Source of the DNA: CAVVVS01 sp963751355
Lineage (GTDB): Bacteria > Bacteroidota > Ignavibacteria > Ignavibacteriales > Ignavibacteriaceae
DNA: 37,561 nt
Direction of reading: 5' to 3'
NCBI GenBank assembly: GCA_963751355.1
Contig: CAVVVS010000123.1
Span: 1 to 37,561 of the forward strand
Each line of letters starts with the position of its first letter. The first letter of the stretch is position 1. The notes under the pieces are model-generated. The model made no database searches. It worked only from the letters and a program-made list of their open reading frames with translations, and was not told the origin of the DNA. Position numbers and translations under genes: made by a program. Below are positions 1 through 9,019 of the stretch, one piece after another.

Positions 1-91
1 CTCTGACGCTGTAAATGAAGCATTGCATGCGCTTCTAGATGTTGTACATAAAGCATCTCGAAATTCTCCAGGTCGAGGCAAAAAACATTAA
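1..91 (+). CDS. C-terminal fragment of an unidentified protein (cut by window start)
   Basis: Frame 2 is open from the first base to a TAA at 89-91 and gives about 29 residues ending in a basic tail (PGRGKKH). The piece is amphipathic and Ala/Leu/Val-rich before the basic end. It is too short to assign to a family. A chance open frame is possible, because the stretch is short and no start is visible. The following 160 bases up to rsmI show nothing recognisable. Confidence 0.35.
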   Translation, partial: SDAVNEALHALLDVVHKASRNSPGRGKKH

Positions 92-251
92 GCAATTTAA
101 ATTTATTGTAAAAAAATTCTAAATCTTATTATAGATATAAATTTATAAAGAGGATAGAACTTTTTGATAAAGATAATGGTATGAAGGATAATTAATAAAG
201 CTTAAGTTCTTTAGTTATAGGTGATTTGGGTTTGGAAGGCTATGGTTTACA

Positions 252-926
252 TTATTTATTATCTACTAGCAACACATATTCTCCTTTAAGTTTCTTTTCT
301 TCGGCTATATTTAAAATTTCTGCCGCCGTTCCTCTATAAAATCTTTCAGACTTCATCGTTAATTCGAATGCAAGAACAACACGTATGTTCTTTCCTAGTA
401 CTTTTACAATATCGGCTAACAAGCTCTTTAACCTGTACGGCGTATCCAGAATAACTATTACCTCGTTTATTTGTTTTAATCTGTATAGCTGCTGTCTTCT
501 TTCCGGTTTCTTCGGCGAAAGCCAACCGTAGTAATAAAATTTTTCAAAATCTAATCCCGATGCTATTAGAGCAGGTAAAAGTGAATTAGCGCCAGGTACA
601 GGAATAACATCTATTTTTTGTGAAATGCACACCTCAACCAGTAAATGCCCCGGATCGGAAAATAAAGGTGTTCCGCAATCGGAAATTAATGCAGCCGATT
701 TTCCTTCGATAAGCGTGAGTAAAATATCGTTCACTGCTTCTTTCTCATTATGTTCGTTTATCGAAGTTAAATATTTTTCGATTTGATAATGAGACAGAAG
801 CCGGCGCGCTTCTTTAAATTCTTCACAGATAATAAAATCAACTGATTTTAAAATATTTAACGCTCTAAGAGTAATGTCATCATAATTACCTATAGGCGTA
901 GATACGAGATAAAGTTTTCCATTCAT
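252..926 (-). CDS. rsmI: RsmI-like 16S rRNA (cytidine-2'-O)-methyltransferase, tetrapyrrole methylase fold
   Basis: Predicted SAM-dependent methyltransferase of the family that 2'-O-methylates C1402 in the 16S rRNA decoding centre. The family signatures are visible: TPIGN at residues 10-14, SDCGTPLFSDPG at 82-93, PVPGANS at 109-115, GWLSPKKPERR at 134-144 and AFELT at 186-190. At 224 residues it is shorter than the usual 270-290 and appears to lack the small C-terminal domain. The segment that reads EDTR in classical RsmI is EEFKEARRLL here (35-44), so this may be a lineage-specific paralogue with a different RNA target. It is a single gene on the minus strand, divergent from the transporter pair at 1083. 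Membership of the fold is near certain; the exact substrate is inferred. Confidence 0.85.
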   Translation of the reverse strand: MNGKLYLVSTPIGNYDDITLRALNILKSVDFIICEEFKEARRLLSHYQIEKYLTSINEHNEKEAVNDILLTLIEGKSAALISDCGTPLFSDPGHLLVEVCISQKIDVIPVPGANSLLPALIASGLDFEKFYYYGWLSPKKPERRQQLYRLKQINEVIVILDTPYRLKSLLADIVKVLGKNIRVVLAFELTMKSERFYRGTAAEILNIAEEKKLKGEYVLLVDNK

Positions 927-1082
927 AATATTTAAAATAGAAATAAATATAACAACAATCTTAGGTTCCGGCTATTGGAGATATTACTGTAATTTTTCAT
1001 TTTTACTTTTTAATTTTTTCTGATTGTCTTATCTGAAAAATCTTAGTAAGTTGGAGTTGTCTTTTTCAGAAAGTGGGGATTT

Positions 1083-1928
1083 ATGAGTAAAGGACTTATT
1101 TTTTGGATACTTGCGATTGTAATTACAATCGGAGGTGCATATTATCAAAGAGTAACCGGACCTACTTATCCGTTAACCGGAAAAATTTTTATTAATCAAA
1201 AAGAAATAAAGTACAAACTTGAACGGAGCCACTCAACTTCGTCTGATTATTTAATAGAGATTAATACCGGCAATAGAACAATAGCGGGTGATTTGGAATG
1301 GAAGAGATATAGAACATCCGATGATTGGTCGGACATAAAAATGACCTATAAAAACGGGAACCTTTCGGCAGAGCTTCCCAAGCAGCCTTCCGCCGGAAAA
1401 CTTCAGTATAAAATCACATTATTTTCCGGTGAAAAATCATTTTCAATTCCTAAAAACGAACCTGTTACAATTAGATTCAAAGATGACGTTCCTCTGTTTA
1501 TATTAATACCGCACATTATTGCGATGTTCGGGGCGATGCTTCTATCAACACGTACCGGATTGGAAATTTTTAACAATGAGCCGAAACTAAAAAAATATAC
1601 TGCATGGACATTAGCCTTTTTGATTGCTGGAGGAATGATACTCGGTCCTTTGGTACAATATTATGCATTCGGTGCATTATGGACAGGTTTCCCCTTTGGT
1701 ATGGATTTAACGGATAATAAAACTTTAATAGCATTAATTGGCTGGCTCATCGCAGCAATTGCTCTTTACAGATTTAAACAACCGAAAGGCTGGATATTAG
1801 CTGCTTCTGTGCTGCTATTTATCGTTTACCTAATTCCTCACAGTATGTTCGGCTCGGAGTTAAACTATAATAAATTAGATAAGAAGCTAAAGAAAAATGA
1901 AAGTGTTATTTTGAATTTCCATCAATAA
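1083..1928 (+). CDS. Membrane protein of unknown function, upstream partner of an OPT transporter
   Basis: 281 residues. An N-terminal hydrophobic segment (about 5-23) is followed by a roughly 110-residue polar, beta-looking region that should lie outside the cytoplasmic membrane. Several further membrane segments come next (about 135-155, 172-195, 212-228, 236-252), and a short lysine-rich tail ends the protein. I do not recognise a named family. The OPT gene starts only 20 bases after its stop, so the two are probably co-transcribed and the protein may assist or regulate the transporter. The start is supported by GTGGGGAT just before the ATG. The 156-base gap upstream, shared with the divergent rsmI, must hold the promoter. 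Confidence 0.75.
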   Translation: MSKGLIFWILAIVITIGGAYYQRVTGPTYPLTGKIFINQKEIKYKLERSHSTSSDYLIEINTGNRTIAGDLEWKRYRTSDDWSDIKMTYKNGNLSAELPKQPSAGKLQYKITLFSGEKSFSIPKNEPVTIRFKDDVPLFILIPHIIAMFGAMLLSTRTGLEIFNNEPKLKKYTAWTLAFLIAGGMILGPLVQYYAFGALWTGFPFGMDLTDNKTLIALIGWLIAAIALYRFKQPKGWILAASVLLFIVYLIPHSMFGSELNYNKLDKKLKKNESVILNFHQ

Positions 1929-1948
1929 TTTTAATCAGGAAAAACAAT

Positions 1949-3940
1949 ATGAACGAAACACATGCTAACGGCGAAAATCTTAAAGGCATACCGGATAATG
2001 CGTACACCGAATTGAAACCCGGTGAAGAATATATACCGGTAATGCCGCCGCACAAAACTGTCCCTGAGGTGAGTACTTACTCCGTATTTTGGGGTGTTTT
2101 TATGGCAATTCTTTTTTCTGCTGCTGCTGCATACCTGGGATTAAAAATTGGACAGGTTTTTGAAGCTGCAATACCGATTGCAATTATAGCCGTCGGACTT
2201 TCATCAGCAATCAAAAGGAAAAATGCTCTCGGGGAAAATGTTATTATTCAATCAATAGGTTCCAGTTCCGGGGCAATTGTTGCGGGAGCAATCTTTACGA
2301 TACCTGCTTTATATATTCTGCAATTAGATGCACAATTCTATAAGATATTTTTGGCATCATTATTCGGAGGAGTACTGGGAATATTATTCCTGGTACCTTT
2401 CAGAAAATATTTTGTAAAAGATATGCACGGTAAATATCCTTTCCCCGAAGCAACTGCAACTACAGAGGTATTAGTAGCCGGCGAAAAAGGAGGAAAACAA
2501 GCTGTTGTTTTAGTTGTAAGCGGCCTCATCGGGGGATTGTATGATTTTATTGTGGCATCCTTCGGATGGTGGAGTGAGGTTTTTACATCGAGAGTCTTTC
2601 CCTTTGGAGAGTCTCTTGCAGAAAAGTCTAAACTTGTATTTAAGATTAATATTGGCGCCGCAGTAACCGGCCTGGGTTACATTATCGGATTAAAATATGC
2701 CGCAATTATTTGCGCCGGATCATTTGTAGCATGGTATGTTTTGATTCCTCTAGTTTCATATATCGGCGGAGGACTTCTCCATCCATTAGGAGCTAACGTA
2801 ACAATGCTTGTTAAAGATATGTCCGCCGAACAAATATTCTCTAATTATGTAAGGCATATCGGTATCGGTGGAATTGCGATGGCTGGAATTATCGGTATTA
2901 TTAGATCTTCAAAAATCATTTCTCAAGCTTTCTCTTTGGCAGCTAAAGAAATATTCGGAGCAAAAAAGGTTATTGAAGACAAACTAAGAACCCATCGTGA
3001 CATAACGATGAAATTTATTGCAATTGCTATTATAGGAACTAGTATTTTAATTCTGGTTTTCTTCCTATTGGGTGTTGTAAACGGCTGGTTTTATGCGCTT
3101 GTTGGTTTGCTTATAGTTTTAATAATTTCCTTTTTATTTACAACCGTTGCTGCAACAGCTATTGCAATTGTAGGAACAAACCCGGTCTCCGGAATGACTT
3201 TAATGACGCTAATACTTTCATCTATTATTTTGGTAGCTATCGGATTAAAAGGAACAACGGGAATGATTGCCGCATTGATCATCGGCGGAGTTGTGTGTAC
3301 TGCATTATCAATGGCAGGCAGCTTTATTACAGATTTAAAAATTGGTTACTGGCTGGGTTCGTCGCCATACAAGCAGGAAAGATGGAAATTTCTGGGAACG
3401 TTAGTGTCAGCCGCAACAGTCGGCTGGGTTATTCTATTACTGAATGATACATACGGGTTTACAGGCCCCAACGCATTAGTTGCACCGCAGGCAAATGCTA
3501 TGGCAGCCGTAATTAAACCGTTAATGTCTAATCAGCCTGCTCCGTGGATATTATATATTGCAGGTGCGCTCATGGCATTGATTCTTACAATGATTGATGT
3601 TCCGGCTTTGGCATTTGCACTCGGGATGTACATCCCGTTAAGCTTAAACACCCCGCTTTTGGTTGGCGGACTAATTGCACACTTTGTTTCTACAAGAAGT
3701 AAAGATGAAAAATTAAATAAAGCCAGAAGAGAAAGAGGAACTTTAATAGCATCGGGTTTTATTGCCGGCGGAGCTTTGATGGGTGTGGTGAGCGCATTAC
3801 TTCGTTATGAGGGTTTTGATTGGGTGAATATGGAATGGTTTGAGTCCCATTCAGCAGAACTTGTTGCGCTAATTATGTTTTTATTATTGTGTACTTATAT
3901 GATATGGGATTCTTTAAGAGCGAAAGTTGAAGAAGATTAA
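1949..3940 (+). CDS. OPT family oligopeptide transporter
   Basis: 663-residue polytopic inner-membrane protein of the oligopeptide transporter (OPT) superfamily, normal length for the bacterial branch, predicted to import small peptides with cations. Family features include the N-terminal PYVPP-like segment (EYIPVMPPH, about 28-36), the first membrane helix with AAAAYLGLKIGQVFEAAIPI, the conserved ENVIIQSIGSSSGAIVAG block after it, and KYPFPEATATTEVLVAGEKGG before the next helices. Near the C terminus the segments IDVPALAFALGMYIPLSLNTP and GTLIASGFIAGGALMGV are also typical of OPT proteins. It follows the 281-aa membrane protein by 20 bases, with AGGA as a ribosome site. Peptide specificity cannot be read from the sequence. 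Confidence 0.93.
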   Translation: MNETHANGENLKGIPDNAYTELKPGEEYIPVMPPHKTVPEVSTYSVFWGVFMAILFSAAAAYLGLKIGQVFEAAIPIAIIAVGLSSAIKRKNALGENVIIQSIGSSSGAIVAGAIFTIPALYILQLDAQFYKIFLASLFGGVLGILFLVPFRKYFVKDMHGKYPFPEATATTEVLVAGEKGGKQAVVLVVSGLIGGLYDFIVASFGWWSEVFTSRVFPFGESLAEKSKLVFKINIGAAVTGLGYIIGLKYAAIICAGSFVAWYVLIPLVSYIGGGLLHPLGANVTMLVKDMSAEQIFSNYVRHIGIGGIAMAGIIGIIRSSKIISQAFSLAAKEIFGAKKVIEDKLRTHRDITMKFIAIAIIGTSILILVFFLLGVVNGWFYALVGLLIVLIISFLFTTVAATAIAIVGTNPVSGMTLMTLILSSIILVAIGLKGTTGMIAALIIGGVVCTALSMAGSFITDLKIGYWLGSSPYKQERWKFLGTLVSAATVGWVILLLNDTYGFTGPNALVAPQANAMAAVIKPLMSNQPAPWILYIAGALMALILTMIDVPALAFALGMYIPLSLNTPLLVGGLIAHFVSTRSKDEKLNKARRERGTLIASGFIAGGALMGVVSALLRYEGFDWVNMEWFESHSAELVALIMFLLLCTYMIWDSLRAKVEED

Positions 3941-3968
3941 TCGCCCGAACACTTTGTAGAAAAGAAAC

Positions 3969-4004
3969 GGGGCTGTTTCAAAAGATTGATTTTGGGACTG
4001 CCCC
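3969..4004 (+). terminator. Rho-independent-type terminator after the OPT gene
   Basis: GGGGCTGTTTCAAAA and TTTTGGGACTGCCCC can pair as a 15-bp stem (one T-T mismatch, two G-U pairs) around the loop GATTGA, followed by ATTTTAAT. It lies 29 bases after the transporter stop. I see nothing else in the rest of the roughly 300-base gap (3941-4241), which is simply AT-rich. Confidence 0.75.
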
Positions 4005-4241
4005 ATTTTAATATATTTACGAATATTAATCTACTCGGTTGAATTATTTAAATAAATCGGAAGCCTTTATGAATAATGTATATGGATCGAACTCAAACCT
4101 TTCCCGGTTTTTTATAATTTAGTTATGTCATTACATTGAACGATAATTCTATGAAGACTTTATAGATTAATTAGTTGATACTATTATTAGAAAATCTTTT
4201 TTAATATATTATATCTTATATTAAGATAAAGTAAGAATAAA

Positions 4242-4454
4242 ATGAAAACTGTTTTCAAAGGAACTGAAATATCGAAAGTAATTTCCAGACGTTCTTTATT
4301 TGAAAAATCTGATGACCGCGAATACTGGTTATCCAAATCTTACGAAGAGAGATTAGAAGCATTAGAATTACTGAGACAAATTTTTTATAATTATGATCCA
4401 TCTACCACAAGACTTCAGAGAATTATTGAGTCTGTTAAACTCAAAAAAAGTTGA
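4242..4454 (+). CDS. Small conserved-type protein paired with a nucleotidyltransferase
   Basis: 70 residues, charged and predicted helical, with the core YWLSKSYEERLEALELLRQ (28-46) followed by a basic tail. From memory, short proteins with a YW-x(5)-EERLEA-x-LR core often sit directly upstream of minimal nucleotidyltransferases of the kind encoded next, so this looks like the first half of a two-gene module resembling a toxin-antitoxin pair. The function is unproven. The last 62 bases overlap the next gene in another frame. There is no clear Shine-Dalgarno sequence; the region upstream of the ATG is AT-rich and likely carries the promoter. Confidence 0.7.
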   Translation: MKTVFKGTEISKVISRRSLFEKSDDREYWLSKSYEERLEALELLRQIFYNYDPSTTRLQRIIESVKLKKS

Positions 4455-4839
4455 ATATCTTATAATCGGAGGATATGCAGTGGGTCTTTACGGATATATC
4501 CGAGCCACCGGTGATATTGATATATGGATCTCCAATAAAAGAGATAACGCCTTAAAAATAATAGAATGCTTGAAAATATTTGGTTTTGATGAAAAGGATT
4601 TAGATATAAATTATTTTCTCGAAGAAAATCAAATTACCAGGTTTGGTAACCCCCCTTTACGTATTGAATTTATTACAAACATTTCAGGCGTTATTTTTGA
4701 GGAATGCATTAGCCGGAGAGAAGTCGTAAAAATTGACGATATAGAAATACCCTTCATCAATCTTGACGATCTAAAAAAGAACAAGTCTTCTGCAGGAAGA
4801 TACAAAGATCTGGATGATTTGGAAAATTTATCTTCTTAG
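4393..4839 (+). CDS. Minimal nucleotidyltransferase (MNT-like, DUF6036 type)
   Basis: 148 residues. The pol-beta-fold nucleotidyltransferase signature is clear: IIGGYAVGLYGY (24-35) gives the GG motif, and TGDIDIWI (39-46) gives the metal-binding D41 and D43. An acidic residue in the strand LRIEFI (89-94) could be the third ligand. The C-terminal GRYKDLDDLENL (135-146) is a conserved ending in this family. Such proteins act as toxin, antitoxin or resistance-type nucleotidyltransferases. The ATG at 4393 is preferred because LPQDFRELLSLLNSKKVEYL is the usual family N terminus, even though this forces a 62-base overlap with the preceding gene. It ends 12 bases from the convergent proS stop. Confidence 0.85.
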   Translation: MIHLPQDFRELLSLLNSKKVEYLIIGGYAVGLYGYIRATGDIDIWISNKRDNALKIIECLKIFGFDEKDLDINYFLEENQITRFGNPPLRIEFITNISGVIFEECISRREVVKIDDIEIPFINLDDLKKNKSSAGRYKDLDDLENLSS

Positions 4840-4851
4840 AAACTAATTTTT

Positions 4852-6540
4852 TTATTTCAATAATTCTTCTAGTTTATTCATTAGCTCTTCCCGTTCAACA
4901 TCAATTCTTTCTCCTGTCGCTCTTATCTTAACTTCAACCTTGTTGTCTTTTAACTTTTTATCACCGACAATTATTTGAACAGGCATTCCAAGTAAATCAG
5001 CATCTTTAAATTTGAAACCGGCTTGTGCATCAATACGGTCATCAAACAACACTTCATATCCTTTAGCGGTAAGATTATTATAGATTTCATCGGAGGCGGC
5101 AACGACAACCTGCTTTTTCATATTCAAGCCCATTAAATGAATATCGAACGGTGCTAAAGTCTTATCCCAAATTAAGCCGTTTTCGTCATTATGCTGTTCT
5201 ATATAACAAGCCATCACACGTTCTACACCTATTCCGTAACTGCCCATTATAATAGGATTCTCTTTCCCGTTTTCATCAAGAAACATAGCACCCATGGCTT
5301 CAGAATATTTTGTACCAAGCTTGAATATGTGTCCGAGTTCGATTGCACTAAAGACTTCTAGTTTATTATCACATACTGTACAACTTTCGCCGGTTTTAAC
5401 CGACCGTAAATCTGCATATTCGATATTCTTTACATCCCGCTTCAAATCGATTCCGCCTAAGTGATAGTCATTTTTATTTGCGCCGCTGAATAAATTATTT
5501 GATTCTTTAAGACGGTTATCCGCTATAATTCTACCTTTATAACCAACGGGTCCTATGGAACCCGCATCGGCGCCGGTTACTTCTTTAAGTTCTTCGGGAT
5601 GAGCCGGGCGAATAGTTCCTCCAAGAACTTTCGACAACTTGGATTCATTTACTTCCTCGTTTCCCAGCATTAAAATTAATACAGCTTTACCGTTAAAAAC
5701 ATACACTCTCGACTTAGCACATTGAGTTTCATCAACTTTTAAGAACTCGCACAGTTCATCAATCGATTTAACATTTGGTGTGTGTATCTCCTTTATCTCT
5801 TCGCTTTTTTCATCTCTTTCTTTTAATGCGGCTTTTGAAATAGCCACTTCTACATTTGCAGCGTAGCCGCAATGTTCACAATATGCAACCGTATCTTCAC
5901 CCGCATCCGATTTAACCATGAACTCCTCGGAACCGGTTCCGCCCATAGCACCGCTGGAAGCACCTACCACAAAATAATTGATTCCGCAGCGGTCAAATAT
6001 TTTCCGGTATGCTTTATCATGTAGTCCGTAAGCAACATCCAATCCTTCCCATGAAGAATCGAAAGTATAAGCATCTTTCATTAAAAACTGCCTTCCGCGA
6101 ATCACCCCGCTTCGCGGTCGCGCTTCGTTACGAAACTTAGTTTGAATCTGGTACCAAATCTGAGGCATATCTTTATAAGATTTAACAACATTCCTGGCAT
6201 GAAACGTCATTATTTCTTCGTGGGTAGGAGCCAGAATATAATCACGATTCTTCACGTGAAATAGTGTATCGCCGAATGCTTCCACGCGGTTCGTTTCTTC
6301 CCATATTTCCCTGGGATTGAGTGCCGGCAGATGAAATTCCTGCCCGCCGATTGCATCCATCTCTTCACGAATTATTTGGGATATTTTCCTGATTACACGG
6401 TATCCGAGAGGAAGGAATGAATAAATTCCCGCCGCTACCATCCTTATCATTCCGGCGCGAAGCATAAAAATATGACTCTTAACAACTGCGTCGTTAGGAA
6501 CTTCTTTTAATGTCGGTACAAAATATTTACTAAGTTTCAT
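4852..6540 (-). CDS. proS: Prolyl-tRNA synthetase, bacterial type
   Basis: 562 residues, close to the E. coli enzyme length, and it charges tRNA-Pro in the cytoplasm. Class II motif 2 is visible as TKFRNEARPRSGVIRGRQF (134-152), with APTHEE at 104-109 before it and motif 3 as MGSYGIGVERVMACYIEQ later. The roughly 180-residue insertion between motifs 2 and 3 is the editing (INS) domain that removes mischarged alanine, so this is the bacterial rather than the eukaryote-like form. The anticodon-binding domain follows (DIHLMGLN onwards). The divergent desaturase starts 224 bases away, and that AT-rich gap must contain both promoters. Confidence 0.97.
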   Translation of the reverse strand: MKLSKYFVPTLKEVPNDAVVKSHIFMLRAGMIRMVAAGIYSFLPLGYRVIRKISQIIREEMDAIGGQEFHLPALNPREIWEETNRVEAFGDTLFHVKNRDYILAPTHEEIMTFHARNVVKSYKDMPQIWYQIQTKFRNEARPRSGVIRGRQFLMKDAYTFDSSWEGLDVAYGLHDKAYRKIFDRCGINYFVVGASSGAMGGTGSEEFMVKSDAGEDTVAYCEHCGYAANVEVAISKAALKERDEKSEEIKEIHTPNVKSIDELCEFLKVDETQCAKSRVYVFNGKAVLILMLGNEEVNESKLSKVLGGTIRPAHPEELKEVTGADAGSIGPVGYKGRIIADNRLKESNNLFSGANKNDYHLGGIDLKRDVKNIEYADLRSVKTGESCTVCDNKLEVFSAIELGHIFKLGTKYSEAMGAMFLDENGKENPIIMGSYGIGVERVMACYIEQHNDENGLIWDKTLAPFDIHLMGLNMKKQVVVAASDEIYNNLTAKGYEVLFDDRIDAQAGFKFKDADLLGMPVQIIVGDKKLKDNKVEVKIRATGERIDVEREELMNKLEELLK

Positions 6541-6764
6541 AACTAATTCTGCTTGTTTGGTGCTTCTATTATATGGTTTATAAAATTAAAAGGATCAACT
6601 AAAAACGGATAAATAACTGTCAAAAATACGTAATTGTGAAAGTTTATCAAAATAGGAGATATATTTTAAGAAAATTATATTTTTTTCAATAAATCGTAAT
6701 AATAAATTGAATATTAACATCTAGCTTGTTATTTTAGATCGCACTTAGAAAGGATCTATTTCAA

Positions 6765-7772
6765 ATGACCAATTATGATAACGCTTTCAGCTCTCGATTA
6801 GAAGTAATCAAGAGTATGGAGGATTACGTTTCCGAAAAAATCGACTCACTTTTAAAACCGATTAACCAGAGCTGGCAGCCTAACGATTTCCTTCCCGATA
6901 TGACTTCTCCCGAATGGAGAAATCAATTGGATGATTTTCGAAAAAAAGCAGAGGCATTACCTGATGAACTGCTGGTTGTTCTGGTAGGTGACATGGTTAC
7001 GGAAGAAGCATTACCTACATATCAAACATGGCTTAATCGTTTGGAAGGTTTAACCGACCCGACAGGCATAAGCGACAGTCCCTGGGCAAAATGGAGCAGA
7101 GGATGGACGTCGGAAGAAAACAGGCACGGTGATCTTTTAAATAAATATCTTTATCTAACCGGAAAGGTAGATATGCATGCCGTTGAAGTAACGGTTCATA
7201 ATTTAATAAACAACGGGTTTGACCCTAAAACCGAAAACGATCCTTATCTAGGATTTATATATACTTCTTTTCAGGAACGTGCTACCAAAATTTCGCACAC
7301 CAACGTTGCGAAACTTGCAAAGAAAGCAGGCGATGAAAAACTTCAGAAAATATGCGGAATGATTGCAGGTGATGAAGCCAGGCATGAAAAAGCATATAGA
7401 TTATTTATGTCAAAGATATTTGAAATTGATCCGGTTCATGCTGTTCTTTCCTTTGCAAAGATGATGAAAACAAAAATCACCATGCCCGCTAACTTGATGT
7501 ACGATGGTCAGGATTTCAACCTGTTCACGAAATTCTCAAATGTTGCGCAAAAAATTGAAGTCTACACGGTAAAAGATTACGCCGAAATTATCAGTAATCT
7601 TGTTAGGGGTTGGGATGTTGAAAACCTAACCGGTTTATCCGATATGGCTGCAAAGGCGCAAGATTATTTGTGCTCTCTTTCGGAGCGATATTTGAAAATA
7701 TCAAACCGGCTATCCTTTGCCGGGTCTCCGGAAAAATTCAGTTGGATATTTAACCGGGAAATTAAAGGCTAA
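6765..7772 (+). CDS. Soluble acyl-ACP desaturase (ferritin-like di-iron)
   Basis: 335 residues of the plant-type stearoyl-ACP desaturase family, which inserts a double bond into acyl-ACP using oxygen and reduced ferredoxin. The two EXXH-type di-iron motifs are present: EENRHG at 117-122 and DEARHE at 203-208. Additional glutamate ligands are likely in TEEALP (79-84) and QERAT (170-174). There are no membrane segments, in keeping with the soluble enzyme. The start is supported by AAGGA upstream of the ATG. It is a single gene, so it probably tunes membrane fluidity. It implies that this strain lives, at least part of the time, with oxygen. Confidence 0.93.
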   Translation: MTNYDNAFSSRLEVIKSMEDYVSEKIDSLLKPINQSWQPNDFLPDMTSPEWRNQLDDFRKKAEALPDELLVVLVGDMVTEEALPTYQTWLNRLEGLTDPTGISDSPWAKWSRGWTSEENRHGDLLNKYLYLTGKVDMHAVEVTVHNLINNGFDPKTENDPYLGFIYTSFQERATKISHTNVAKLAKKAGDEKLQKICGMIAGDEARHEKAYRLFMSKIFEIDPVHAVLSFAKMMKTKITMPANLMYDGQDFNLFTKFSNVAQKIEVYTVKDYAEIISNLVRGWDVENLTGLSDMAAKAQDYLCSLSERYLKISNRLSFAGSPEKFSWIFNREIKG

Positions 7773-7962
7773 ATTAATTTCCCATATTTAAATTAGTTCT
7801 AACTTTACTTTTTATATCTATTTATTTGAGAATGAATTATTAAAAGACATCATTTGACAATACACATTACTATAGCTGTATTTTTTGCAAGTTATTTTTA
7901 ACTCTCTTCCAGCGGACTTTTTTTTTCGAACATTTATTTTTCTTATTCATAATGATAATAAA

Positions 7963-8595
7963 ATGAGTACTTCATATTTAATAAGTAAAAAGATAACTTT
8001 AACTTTTTTAATTGTTATTTCACTTATATCTATTTTACCCGGCTGCGGTGCTGATAGGACTAATCCGCCCAAAGATTCTGAGATGCAATTCAATGTTGAT
8101 TCTTCCAAGCTAGGCACTCTTGTCAGTGATTCTTTGTACGGACTGAGTTTTAATCCACCTATTGGATGGAATGAAGTAAGTAAAAAGGAATTTAATAAGG
8201 CGAGGAGTATAATTAATAAGGGATTAGCAGGAAACAATAAATTCAAAGTAAAACAGCTTTATATTTTTACAAAAGATACAAGTAACTCAATCCTAAATGT
8301 TGCTGAAATTGAACTCAATTCGGTAAAAAACGATTTTGACCAAAGAATTTCTGCCTATGAAAAGATGATGTTTCCGGGGAAGGATTCCCCTAAAGTAAAA
8401 AAGGCTGTTTATATGAAGGACGGTATTAAGATTACTCAATTCCTAATCCAGAAAAATAATATCGTAAACTTCCGTCTTCTTTTTAATAACGGCGATGGGA
8501 AGCTTTTACAATTCGACTATTTAGCTGGTATAAGAGATTACTCGTTAGAAGTTAAAGCCATAGAGTCATCAATCGGATCAATTAAATTAAATTAA
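7963..8595 (+). CDS. Putative lipoprotein of unknown function
   Basis: 210 residues from the ATG at 7963. An in-frame start also exists at 7885, but only the inner start places a proper lipoprotein signal at the N terminus: charged MSTSYLISKK, a hydrophobic stretch, then SILPGC with the lipidated cysteine at residue 28. The mature part contains a YGLSFNPPIGWNEV segment like those seen in secreted proteins that begin with a PPxGW element, followed by alternating beta-type sequence. No enzyme motif is visible. The Bor-like lipoprotein follows 19 bases after the stop, so the two are probably co-expressed at the cell envelope. Confidence 0.75.
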   Translation: MSTSYLISKKITLTFLIVISLISILPGCGADRTNPPKDSEMQFNVDSSKLGTLVSDSLYGLSFNPPIGWNEVSKKEFNKARSIINKGLAGNNKFKVKQLYIFTKDTSNSILNVAEIELNSVKNDFDQRISAYEKMMFPGKDSPKVKKAVYMKDGIKITQFLIQKNNIVNFRLLFNNGDGKLLQFDYLAGIRDYSLEVKAIESSIGSIKLN

Positions 8596-8614
8596 AACAA
8601 TAGCCGGAGGTCTT

Positions 8615-8911
8615 ATGTTAAAGAAAATTTTTCCAATTATCATGGCAGCTATTATGATGGTATCAATTGTAGGCTGTTATGCACAAACATTCGTTGTAGG
8701 AAACGGAGCTCAGCAAAGCCAAACGCAAGAGACAAGACAGTGGTACATCCTATTCGGTTTGGTTCCCTTAAACACTGTAGATACACACTCAATGGCGGGC
8801 GCTACCACCGATTATACAATTCATACAGAACAAACCTTTCTGGATGTAGTTATGAATATATTCACATCCGCAGTTACGGTATATTCACGTACGGTTACAG
8901 TTACAAAATAA
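8615..8911 (+). CDS. Bor-like small lipoprotein
   Basis: 98 residues. A lipoprotein signal ends in SIVGC, with cysteine 21 as the acylation site. The mature protein starts AQTFVVGNG and continues with WYILFGLVPLNTVDTHSMAG and a TFLDVVMNIFTSAVTVYSRTV end. This order (QTF-VG near the N terminus, a W-x-FG-x-V-P-like centre, then T-QTF--G-TS-T--R-V) resembles lambda Bor and its chromosomal relatives, which are outer-membrane lipoproteins linked to serum resistance. Here that role is only suggested by similarity. A strong GCCGGAGG ribosome site lies upstream, and a terminator follows at 8945. Confidence 0.75.
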   Translation: MLKKIFPIIMAAIMMVSIVGCYAQTFVVGNGAQQSQTQETRQWYILFGLVPLNTVDTHSMAGATTDYTIHTEQTFLDVVMNIFTSAVTVYSRTVTVTK

Positions 8912-8944
8912 AACTAGTGCACCTCAAATGGCTTTAATTTTTAT

Positions 8945-8972
8945 AAAGTCCGGTTTTTGCCGGACTTTTTTT
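8945..8972 (+). terminator. Intrinsic terminator after the Bor-like gene
   Basis: AAAGTCCGG and CCGGACTTT form a perfect 9-bp stem around a 6-base loop (TTTTTG), and the 3' arm runs into a T tract ending at 8972. It closes the lipoprotein pair. The TTG at 8957, which would extend yceH upstream, lies inside this hairpin and argues against that start. Confidence 0.9.
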
Positions 8973-9019
8973 GTTCGAAATATAGACCGGTTTTTACTAT
9001 ATTTGCGAAAAAAGTTTTT

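Noticed and set aside
7885..7962. Upstream in-frame start for the lipoprotein at 7963
   Set aside because: It would bury the lipoprotein signal 26 residues inside the protein. The inner ATG gives a normal signal peptide and lipobox.
8740..8937. 65-codon frame overlapping the Bor-like gene
   Set aside because: It is in another frame of a well-supported lipoprotein gene and has no start signal.
8957..9019. TTG start extending the YceH protein
   Set aside because: The codon lies inside the terminator hairpin of the preceding gene, and the added residues do not match the family.
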